From Bin87 sp965220265 (GTDB lineage Bacteria > Chloroflexota > Dehalococcoidia > Lucifugimonadales > UBA3495), in NCBI GenBank assembly GCA_965220265.1, contig CBDCPM010000004.1, positions 3,782,001 through 3,846,000 of the forward strand: a stretch of DNA of 64,000 nucleotides, read 5' to 3'. A program made the position numbers and the translations under genes. This document shows, piece after piece, positions 1-7,734 of this stretch (position 1 is its first letter; the number at the start of each line of letters is the position of its first letter). Under the pieces are notes generated by a model. The model had not been told where the DNA came from. It was given only the letters and a program-made list of their open reading frames with translations, and searched no databases.

Positions 1-6
1 CACGAT

Positions 7-743
7 ATGACAGACGGTGTTTGGGAGCGGCTGAGGCTGTACCTGCCCGGGGGAGCAGGCAAGAGAGGTCGGCCGGCCCATGACAACCGGCGGTTTATCG
101 ACGCCGTTTGCTGGGTTCTGCGCACCGGCGCTCCCTGGCGCGATTTGCCCCCGGACTACGGAGACTGGAAGAACACCCACCGCCGCTTCTGCCGCTGGCG
201 GGACCGAGGTGTGTGGGCCGGACTGTTGGAGGAAGTGATGGATGACCCTGATTTCGAATGGCTGATGATAGACGCCAGCTACATCAAGGCCCATCCCCAC
301 AGTGCCGGCGCTCGGGGCGGAAATCAGGCTATTGCCCGCACCAAAGGGGGCTGAACAGCAAGTTGCACCTGGCGGTGGACTCCCACGGAATGCCGGTAAG
401 GCTGGCGGTTACTGGAGGCACGGTGGCCGACTGCTCTTTGGCGTTGCCCCTGATCGAGGGTATAGAGGCGGAGTGTCTGCTGGCGGACAAAGCCTATGAC
501 ACCAATGAGATCATAGCCACCGCTCGGGCATCGGGAATGAACCCAGTGATACCGCCCAAAAGCAACCGGAGAGAAAAGCGGGACTACGACCAGGCACTGT
601 ACAAGTTGCGGCACTTGGTGGAGAACGGATTCTTGGACTTCAAGCAGTGGCGCGGAGTGGCGACCCGTTATGCCAAGAGAGCGGCGTCATACCTGGCCAT
701 TTGCCAACTCCGGGCAGTGATGATCTGGAGCAAACTCTTTTGA
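7..743 (+). CDS. IS5-family (IS427-type) transposase in two frames
   Basis: DDE transposase of the IS427 group, read in two overlapping frames. Frame 1 (7-354) carries the N-terminal DUF4096-like domain and the first Asp (in MIDASYIKAH). The second part (to 743) carries the second Asp (LLADKAYD) and the Glu (HLVENGF). The frames join by a -1 shift at AAA-GGG-GGC (343-351), giving ...TKGG-LNSKLHLAVD, the usual family sequence at that point. The joined product is about 245 residues. The same AAAGGGGGC string sits at the frame junction of the next transposase, which favours programmed frameshifting over random damage, although a missing G would look the same. The left end of the element lies outside the window and the stop is fused to the next element. 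Confidence 0.85.
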
Positions 744-1527
744 CGACACCCCCTAGCGACCTCAGCGACCGAGAATGGCAACTGCTCGAGCCCTTGTTGC
801 CACCGCCCAAACCGGGCGGCCGACCCATCACCTACCCTCGTCGGGAGATCGTCAACGCCATCCGCTACGTGCTGCGCACTGGTTGCTCCTGGCGGATGCT
901 GCCCCACGACCTGCCACCGTGGCGCATTGTCTTCCATTACTTCCGCACCTGGCGTCGTGATGGCGCCTGGCAACGGGTACATAGCGTCCTGCACGCCGAG
1001 CTGCGCCAGGCTCAGGGTCGCCAGGCCAGTCCCAGCGCGGCCATCATCGACAGCCAATCGGTGAAGACCACGGAAAAAGGGGGCCCAGAGGCTACGACGC
1101 CGGCAAGAAGGTGAAGGGCCGCAAGCGCCACATCGTGGTGGATACCCTGGGGCTGCCGCTGGCGGTGGCAGTGCATCCCGCCGACATTCAGGACCGGGAC
1201 GGCGCCCGGTTGGTGCTGGCCCGACTGCTGGGGCGGTTCCCTCGACTACAGCTGATCTGGGCTGATGGGGCCTACGGCGGCAAATTGGTAGAGTGGGCCA
1301 GGACGGTGGGCGGCTGGACCCTGGAGTTGGTGCGGCGCCCAGCACAGCAGCATACCTTTCAGGTCCTGCCCCGGCGGTGGGTCGTGGAGCGCACCTTCGG
1401 CTGGCTGAACCTGCAACGGCGGTTGAGCAAGGACTACGAAGCATTGTGTGAAACCACCGAAACCTGGATTTACATCGCAATGACCGGCCTCACCCTGCGC
1501 AGACTGGCCCGCCTTCCCCATTTTTAG
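740..1527 (+). CDS. IS5-family transposase, 5' end fused to preceding IS
   Basis: A second, different IS5-family DDE transposase. Part A (in frame from TTG 740 to 1114) holds SDLSDREWQLLEPLLPPPK and the first Asp (IIDSQSVK). Part B (to 1527) holds the second Asp (WADGAYGG) and the Glu (VVERTFGWL). The parts join by a -1 shift at AAA-GGG-GGC (1076-1084), giving TEKGGPRGYDAGKKVKG, the expected family sequence. The 5' boundary is abnormal: coding sequence begins exactly where the previous transposase stops (TGA 741-743), with no terminal repeat, leader or proper ATG between them. The right end (GACACCCTCT, about 1527-1537) is present. It is probably a deletion chimera of two elements and inactive. 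Confidence 0.8.
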
Positions 1528-1537
1528 ACACCCTCTA

Positions 1538-2263
1538 AGAGAGATTCTCGAAAACGAAGTAGGGCTGCGTATTTTCTACGCAGACTTGCCATCGAACCTC
1601 GCTGGGATCTTCACTTTCACAGAAGAATTGGGCGGCTGCGTTGCCATAAATGCGCGTCATCCCGAAGAGCGGCGGCGATGGTCATTGGCGCACGAATATG
1701 GTCATTTTCTCACCAGTCGGTTTCGTTCCGAAGTGACCCCGGTGAGTAGCCTCGGACGCGTCTCTGCATCAGAACGGCTCGCCGATGCTTTCGCCGCCGC
1801 GCTGCTGATGCCGGCGACTGGGCTGCGTCGCAGGTTCTACCAAATATCCCGCGCTGCCGAAGGAAACGTCACCGCAGCCGAGATATGCCGACTCGCCAAT
1901 TACTATTTCGTGTCCGTCGAGGCCATGATGCTCCGTCTTGAAGGGTTGAAGCTACTTCCTGGCGGCACTTGGGAACGACTGCGTGACAGAGGATTCAAGG
2001 TCCGCGAGGCGCAGGAGCAACTGGGGCTGGTCGCCTACCCACATGATGATCCGCTACCGCTGCGCTATAGGTTTCTGGCGGTTCAAGCCTATGAAGAAGG
2101 CGAGCTGACCGAGGGCGAATTGTGTCGTTTGCTGAGACAGGACCGCCTTTCGACGCGGCAAACGGTACAAAGCATGACCAACCCCCTGCGCCTGATGGAC
2201 GATGATGGGTTGATGGCGATTCCTATTGATCTGTCCAGCCGAGTGACGGGAACCAAAGGATAG
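1538..2263 (+). pseudogene. ImmA/IrrE-like metallopeptidase, 5'-truncated by IS
   Basis: Zinc metallopeptidase of the ImmA/IrrE (COG2856) family; characterised members cleave repressors of mobile elements or stress regulons. The HExxH zinc motif reads AHEYGH, preceded by ELGGCVAINARHPEERRRW, both typical. The frame is open upstream of the first available TTG (1586) as far as the end of the IS5 element (REILENEVGLRIFYADLPSN), which is normal family sequence, so the gene has lost its 5' end to the insertion at about 1535. The missing part would usually include an N-terminal XRE helix-turn-helix. The peptidase core and C-terminal region are intact and could be expressed from the TTG. It is followed after 5 bp by a PIN-like gene, a toxin-antitoxin-like arrangement. 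Confidence 0.8.
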
Positions 2264-2268
2264 GAACC

Positions 2269-2841
2269 GTGGTAGGAGAGCAGCGAGCCACCGACGTCCT
2301 CCTGCTGGACGCCAGCTGCCTGCTCAATTTGTACGGCACTGGCCGTCTGCGTGATATCGCCCTGGCAATAAACTGGCGGCTCGGCGTTGCCCAGTATGTG
2401 TTGGACGCCGAAGTGCTGTTCATCAGAAACACCAACGCCGACGGCGAATTCCAAGGCGTGGCCCCGGTGGACTTGACTCCTCTTATCTGCGAGGGTCTCA
2501 TCGAAACGTTTGATTTAGGCGGACCGATTGAACAGGCTTACTTCGTGATGCTGGCGTCCTTCATCGACGACGGCGAAGCGATCACTGGATCCGTAGCCAT
2601 CAGTCGCGGATTTGCAATAGGGATTGATGACCGGAAAGCCAAGCGCGTGCTAAGCGAGCGATTCCCAGACGTAGTGCTGGTCTCTACCCTGGATATCTTG
2701 CAAGAATGGTCGGCGACAGTCTCAGAAACGGAGTTGCGCGATGCCTTGATCACCATGTCGTCAGCGGCCAACTATGTGCCCGGCCGTCGAGACCCTCTCT
2801 ACGTTTGGTGGTATCACATCGTGAGTGGCAGTACCAACTAA
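2269..2841 (+). CDS. PIN-like domain protein next to ImmA/IrrE gene
   Basis: A 190-residue protein resembling PIN-fold ribonucleases. It opens with LLLDASCLLNLYGTG (a likely first acidic residue) and later has DDGEAITGSVAISRGFAIGIDDRKAKR, which matches the acidic pattern in which E and D residues bind metal in the second half of the fold. The start is GTG 2269, preceded by purine-rich AAAGGATAGG at the end of the peptidase gene. The 5-bp spacing suggests co-transcription with that gene and an ImmA-like antitoxin/PIN-like effector pair. The family assignment rests on motif pattern only. No frame damage is visible, so this half of the pair may still be functional. Confidence 0.6.
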   Translation: MVGEQRATDVLLLDASCLLNLYGTGRLRDIALAINWRLGVAQYVLDAEVLFIRNTNADGEFQGVAPVDLTPLICEGLIETFDLGGPIEQAYFVMLASFIDDGEAITGSVAISRGFAIGIDDRKAKRVLSERFPDVVLVSTLDILQEWSATVSETELRDALITMSSAANYVPGRRDPLYVWWYHIVSGSTN

Positions 2842-4127
2842 AGCTTTCGTAGGGTTTCGTCCTGAACTCACCACGCTACTCTGTGTGCATTGCCCGAAAA
2901 GGAGCCGTATATGCCTTCCGCCGTTCTTGCATGGCTCGATTGTTCCGAAGCCGATCAGCGTCGTGCCCGGGAGATCGTTGCGATGTTCTCCCAACCCGAG
3001 AGCCGTGACGAGTTGGGGCTCGGCCAGATTCGGGATGCTTTGAGCGACACGCTGTTCCCTGGAACCTCGGTGCTGCTCACTCGGGCTCGGTATCTGCTGT
3101 TCGTGCCGTGGTTTTGCCGCGAAGGCGCCCGCCGCGGACGCCAAGGATCGCAACTTTCTTCCTGGGTGGATGCGCAGGAACGGCGGCTAATCGGCGCGTT
3201 GCGTAACGGGGAAGATACCTCGGGATTGATTGGAGGGGTCGTGGGTGAGCGAGTCCAAAACCTGCCCTCCACCATCTACTGGAACAGCCTGCGTCGTTTC
3301 GGAATCTTGAGGCACGACGGGTCGCCCGCACAGATCGCGGGCCTGCGTCAAGTCTCGAGACCGCTGGATGACGCGACAGAGTTCGTCGAACGCCCCGACG
3401 CAGTCTGGGATCCCTCAATGCCGGCGCCTCCTGAAGACTTCTTTGCGCGTAATTGTTCACGTTTGAGGGGATCTGATCGGCTCAGCACCGGAATTGCCTA
3501 CTTGGCCACGGCTCTGGGAACGGCCAAAAAGCCCGCAGATCTCATCAACTCTGAACAGTTACCTTTGCGCTCACCAGTTGCGATTTTGCTCTGTCGCGAG
3601 ACGAAGCGACCTGGCTTGCTGAACGTATCAGGCAAGCTGCGCCCGATACTTTGCTCGCATTTTTGGTCGGGAAAGGCAACCGACGCCCTGAAATCGCCCC
3701 GTTGCTTGGGCTGACGACGAGGCCAATGCGGCCACGGGGCAGGTCCGCGACGCGCTGAGCGAGGCTCGGCGGTTCGCCGTTGCAATGCACGGAGCGGCCC
3801 TGCTCTACAACGTGCTGCTCACCGAGCGGGCCGAACAACTCGGGCTTTCTCAGCACGATGGCCGACGGGACTACTTCGCCGATTGGCTTGGTCGGTGGAG
3901 AAATGAAGTCGAGGAACACGCCCTGACAGAGTGGAACCTCTACCAGTTGTGGGCCCTAGTTGCAGCGCAGGGGAAGCCGGTTTCACCGTCTACGCGCGCG
4001 TTCGTGACCCAATGGGTCAGCCTGATACGCGGCCCAAGTGGGCTGGATTTGGCAGGCGATCGAGCGGCCCGAAACCTGATTCGAGAGCGAGAAATCCATC
4101 AAAAACGCGGACAGGCGCGGCTGACCA
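2842..4127 (+). pseudogene. DUF6361 protein gene, broken by MITE, frameshift and IS66
   Basis: A DUF6361-type gene starting at ATG 2911 after AAAAGGAG (2842-2910 is a short leader). The N-terminal part has family hallmarks: LAWLDCSE, DELGLGQIRDALSDTLFPGTS, TRARYLLFVPWF, LPSTIYWNSLRRFGI. At 3441 the frame enters a 114-bp miniature element flanked by CTTTGCGC. Removing the element restores PEDFFALTSCDFALSRDEATW. A further frame change lies at about 3690-3715. The frame then continues as DALSEARRFAVAMHGAALLYN to GQARL at about 4127, where it fuses to an IS66 transposase, losing the C-terminus. The molecular function of DUF6361 is unknown. From memory it often sits with helicase or nuclease genes in defence-type loci, which would fit the neighbours. 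Confidence 0.75.
3449..3562. mobile_element. IS66-like MITE, copy 1
   Basis: A 114-bp element with terminal inverted repeats (left GTAATTGTTCACG, right ...CTGAACAGTTAC) and a perfect 8-bp target duplication CTTTGCGC (3441-3448 and 3563-3570). It lies in inverted orientation relative to the copies at 23562 and 62787, with which it shares ends and part of the interior (for example AAAAAGCCCGCAGATC in copy 1 and its complement in copy 2). The 8-bp duplication and the GTAAC-starting ends match the IS66 family, and the right end of the local IS66 copy (7390-7416) is similar. It encodes nothing. Confidence 0.85.
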
Positions 4128-4609
4128 TAGAGGGAGTGGATACTGAGAGTGACCTGACCACCGCCGACCGCGATTTCCTCATCGCCATCATCGCCCAACT
4201 GCAGGCCACCGTTCTGGAACAGCAGCGGGTGATTGAGCGGTTGGAGCGGCGGATTGCCGAACTGGAAGGCCGGGCGAAGCCGGACGGCCCGCCCCGAATG
4301 CCCGGCCTCAAGGCGAAATCGGGCCGCCAGTCCCCAGCGCAGCAGCAGCCCCGAAAGCAGCGACGCCACGGCTTCGCCCGCCCGCGCATGACACCGACCC
4401 ATCGGGTGGAGCACGTGGTGGAGAGCTGTCCCGATTGCGGGACGCACCTGACTGGCGGCTGGGTCCAGCGCACCCGGGAAGTCATCGAGTTGCCGGTGGT
4501 TCCGGTGCAAGTCACCGAGCATGTCTTCATCGCCAGGACCTGCCCAGTGTGTCGGCGGCGCCGAGTGCCCACCGCGCAACTGGACGGCGTGGCACTGGGG
4601 CGCCAACGC

Positions 4610-6436
4610 CTAGAAACCGGGCCGGAAAGCCCTGATTTGGAAGTGGAGTTGCGGCAGTAAAGCCGACGTGAGGAAAAACAGGGACCATAGTTGTCCGAGC
4701 CGGGCAGCGCTGAAATTGGCCGCAGCATTGGCGACCACAGCAAGGACATCATTGAGGACGACGCGGTGGCCTGCTGCGCCGCCACCGGTACTGCCTGACA
4801 GCCCGATGTTGCCCAACACCAGGGTGAGATTGGCCACTGTGGCCGCCAGATACAGCTGGAATTTCGTCTTGACCCTACCGAAGTAGCGGGACTGGCGGAT
4901 TCCCAGCTGGACCAGCCGGGCCAGCCGATGCTCTACCACCACTCGGCGCGCTGGATACTCGTCGTAGTCGGCGCTTTGCTGCAAGGCCCGGGCCTGCTGC
5001 AGCAGGGCTTCCTGCGGATGGATTTGCACCCGCCGTCCCGGCCTGCCTTGGGCCGCGATGCACTGGGACCGCAGTGGACAGGCCCAACATACCGCTCCAT
5101 CAAATCGGAAAGCCTGCAAGCGATAGACACGACCGGTGCGGTCCGTCCGCCTTCCCGCCGGCACGATGGCGTGGGTAACCTGCCCCGCCGGACAGGTGCA
5201 ACTGCCCGCGGCCAGGTCAAGGTGAAAGTCATTTTTGGGAAAGTGGCTCCGGTTGGGCCGGCCCGGCGCTTTGGCCACCAACCGGCGTCCCGCGTCGGCG
5301 AAGGTCTGGCGGGTCCCGCCGTCCCCATAGGCGGCGTCGCCCATGGCTTCCTCCACCACCGAGCCGGTACTCGCTTCGCTCTGCTCCACCAGTTCCAAGG
5401 CCCCCAGATTGTCGGGAGCGTTGCCGGGCAACACGTCCACGGCGGTGATCAGCTGGCTGTCGGTGTCCACCACAATCGCCGCCTTGTGCCCATTGAAGCG
5501 TCGCCGGCTGCTCTGGTGCCCGTGGCGCATCTCTGGGTCGTGCACCGACAGCATCCGGTCCTTGCTCACCCCATCCCTGATGCTCACCCCGTCATCAGCA
5601 TCATCAGCATGAGCAGCAACATCGCCATCGCCGCTCTTGCGCTCGATGTCCTGGAGCAGCAACTGTCCCCGCAACTCCGCCCCATCCACTACGCTCTGCC
5701 GCTGGACGCTGTCCTGCGGCAATTCCACCCACGCCTGCCGCGCCAATTCCAGCAGCCGGTCCGCGTCGGCCACTATCTCAGCCAGCAACGCCGCCCACGC
5801 TTTGCGGTCCGACCAGTCAATCGCCGCCTCGCCCTTGATGCTGGAGCCCAGGTACCTCGCGTACCCCTGGGCTTCGGCCCATTCCCCGACGGTGATCTTC
5901 GCCACCGCCGCCAGGATCCGCAACAGTTTGACGATCCCGTCTGCCAACAGATTGTAGGTGTCCTTCACCGCGCCCCGTCCCAGGATGTAGGTCGTGTCCA
6001 GCGCCACCCGCATCCCACGCTTCTTCAGGTAGCCCGACTGCCGCGCCAAGCGCAGGCTGCTCTCGAATACCTCCCGCACCTTCTCGTGCAGGATCAGCTG
6101 CGCCCGGAACATCTGCAGCGTACTCTTGGCAAAGGGTCGATCCTCAATCTCAATCCCCAACGCCACTTTCCACCGGATGTCGCAGTCAGCCCTCGCCTGG
6201 GCCTCGGCGTCGCTCACCTTGTCGTAGGTCTGCAACAGCAGCGCCGTGGCCAGCAGGCTGGGCGGCACGCTGTCCCGTCCATTGTCCGGACCGTAGATCT
6301 CGGCGAAATCGTCATCGCGGAACAGCTGGCCCCGCAGTGAGGCCAGCAAACCGTAGAAGGTGTCCTGGCCCACGTGGTCCAGATACAACCGGTCCGCTTC
6401 CCACAGGCCCCTCTGGTCTGAACGCTTTCCCAGCAT
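4610..6436 (-). CDS. IS1182-family transposase
   Basis: A 608-residue DDE transposase of the IS1182 family. The N-terminus has LFRDDDFAEIYGPDNGRDSVPPS, the family's conserved entry region. The first catalytic Asp is probably in RVALDTTYILGRGAVKDTYN, with later acidic residues in GDAAYGDGGTR and YPARRVVVEHRLARL. The upstream region ends at the terminal repeat, so the ATG at 6436 is a reasonable start. The frame runs out of the element: its stop codon TAG is supplied by the duplicated target CTAG (4610-4613), so the C-terminal tail depends on the insertion site. No frame damage is visible. Confidence 0.88.
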   Translation of the reverse strand: MLGKRSDQRGLWEADRLYLDHVGQDTFYGLLASLRGQLFRDDDFAEIYGPDNGRDSVPPSLLATALLLQTYDKVSDAEAQARADCDIRWKVALGIEIEDRPFAKSTLQMFRAQLILHEKVREVFESSLRLARQSGYLKKRGMRVALDTTYILGRGAVKDTYNLLADGIVKLLRILAAVAKITVGEWAEAQGYARYLGSSIKGEAAIDWSDRKAWAALLAEIVADADRLLELARQAWVELPQDSVQRQSVVDGAELRGQLLLQDIERKSGDGDVAAHADDADDGVSIRDGVSKDRMLSVHDPEMRHGHQSSRRRFNGHKAAIVVDTDSQLITAVDVLPGNAPDNLGALELVEQSEASTGSVVEEAMGDAAYGDGGTRQTFADAGRRLVAKAPGRPNRSHFPKNDFHLDLAAGSCTCPAGQVTHAIVPAGRRTDRTGRVYRLQAFRFDGAVCWACPLRSQCIAAQGRPGRRVQIHPQEALLQQARALQQSADYDEYPARRVVVEHRLARLVQLGIRQSRYFGRVKTKFQLYLAATVANLTLVLGNIGLSGSTGGGAAGHRVVLNDVLAVVANAAANFSAARLGQLWSLFFLTSALLPQLHFQIRAFRPGF

Positions 6437-6510
6437 CGCCCTGCTCCGCTAGCCTCGATTGCCCGGAGTATAACCCCTCGCCATAATCCGGTCGGTTTCC
6501 GGCCGGATTT
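4614..6510 (-). mobile_element. IS1182-family insertion sequence, complete
   Basis: A complete 1897-bp element inside the IS66 transposase gene. The ends are inverted (left AAACCGGGCCGGAAA, right complement AAATCCGGCCGGAAA). It is flanked by CTAG at 4610-4613 and 6511-6514. Removing the element plus one CTAG closes the IS66 frame exactly (ALGRQR-LGVNLIS), so the palindromic tetranucleotide CTAG was the target and was duplicated. It is the youngest event at this spot. Confidence 0.9.
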
Positions 6511-7412
6511 CTAGGCGTCAACCTGATCAGCCGCATCGCCACGCTACGGGAAGAAGGGCGCCTGCCGATCCGCAGCATCCAGTGGTATCTGCGCACCGTC
6601 CATCAGCTGCGCCTCAGCGTGGGGGCCATTGTGAGCGCCATTCACCAGACCGCGCAACAGGCCCAACCAGCAGTGGCCGCGATGGTGGACCGCATCCGCG
6701 CCAGCCCAGTGGTCCACGCCGACGAAACCGGCTGGCGTCAAAATGGGAACAACGGTTACGTGTGCGAGCCCTTGACCAATCACTTTCAGCACTCCCACCG
6801 AGCGCTACTTCCTGCGGCGGGGTCGGGGCAAGGCGGTGGTGGACGAAGCGCTGGGCGAGGCATTCTCCGGAGTACTGGTCAGCGATTTCTACGCCGCCTA
6901 TCACCATTACGATGGCCCCAAGCAACGGTGCTGGGCGCACCTGCTGCGGGACATCCACGACTTGGTGGCCCTCTACCTCAAAGATGCCCCGCTGGCCCGC
7001 TGGGCGGCGGCAGTCCATCGACTCTACGAGGAAGCCAAAGCCTTCTCTCATCCTCAGGCACGACGACGGCGCACTGCTCAACTGGCCTTGGAGCGGAAGC
7101 TGCTGGCCATCTGCCATCCCTTCCTGGCTGACCCGCTAGCCGTTCAGGGCAAGCTGTGCCGGCGCATTGAGCGCCACATCAAGGAACTCTTCGTCTTCGT
7201 GGCCGAACCAGACGTGCCAGCGGACAACAACCCCGCCGAGCGCAGCCTGCGTCATCTGGTCATCAGCCGCAAGGTCAGCGGCGGCACCCGCTCGGAGCAG
7301 GGCACCGAGAGCAAGATGACGCTGGCATCCATCTTCGGCGCCTGGCGCGCCCAAGGTTTAAATCCTCTCGCCGCCTGCCGTCAGCTGCTCGTTTCCCCTC
7401 GACTCTGAACTG

Positions 7413-7673
7413 TTACGCTTCTTGTGGTGACAGCACGTCCATAATGGCCAACGTCCTGAGCGAATAAGTTCCTGGTTGCTGTATCTCCCCGGCCATGAGT
7501 TGAGCCCACCAACTTCGTCTTTCCTCATCCTCTGGCGCGACATGGGAAGCGCGGTCCATCCAGTGATGCGTCCAAGTGGGGTCGAGGTCGCGCACCTTCT
7601 CCCAGTCGAAATCCGGGCTGAGGATCTGAATCACCTGTTGGAATGTGAGAGAGAGGCTCTCAAGCTCATCCAA
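7413..7673 (-). pseudogene. DUF2806-like protein, 3'-truncated by IS66
   Basis: An 86-residue fragment with DPTWTHHWMDRASHVAPEDEE and WWAQLMAGEIQQPGTYSLRTL, the recognisable core of DUF2806-type proteins of unknown function. The start is taken as TTG 7673 (preceded by GAGAAGGCC), because the helicase-TPR gene upstream on the same strand would end at 7694 once the IS1380 is removed, giving a 20-bp gap and a plausible operon. The 3' end is cut by the IS66 right terminus, whose GTAAC supplies the stop codon TAA. The rest of the gene is not in the window. Confidence 0.55.
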
Positions 7674-7734
7674 GGCCTTCTCACGAAGAGCCTCTACAAC
7701 TTCAGATCCCCAATTGCGTTGCGCTGCTGGCTTA

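Larger units (their letters stand above)
4128..7416 (+). mobile_element. tnpC: IS66-family element, left end lost, interrupted by IS1182
   Basis: Remnant of an IS66 element carrying a TnpC-type transposase. The N-terminal segment (4128-4613) has the leucine-rich LTTADRDFLIAIIAQLQ and coiled-coil region plus a zinc-finger CPDCGTHL...CPVCRRRR. After the IS1182 insert the frame resumes at 6515 (LGVNLISRIATLREEGRLPI), then HADETGW with the first catalytic Asp. A frame break at about 6765-6795 precedes VVDEALGEAFSGVLVSDFYAAY and the Glu region PADNNPAERSLRHL; the frame ends at 7408. The right terminus GAACTGTTAC ends at 7416. No matching left terminus or 8-bp duplication is visible, and the N-terminus is fused in frame to DUF6361, so a deletion removed the left end. 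Confidence 0.85.

Noticed and set aside
4928..6340. Long plus-strand ORF (470 codons) opposite the IS1182 transposase
   Set aside because: It is the GC-driven antisense frame of a well-supported transposase and has no family features.
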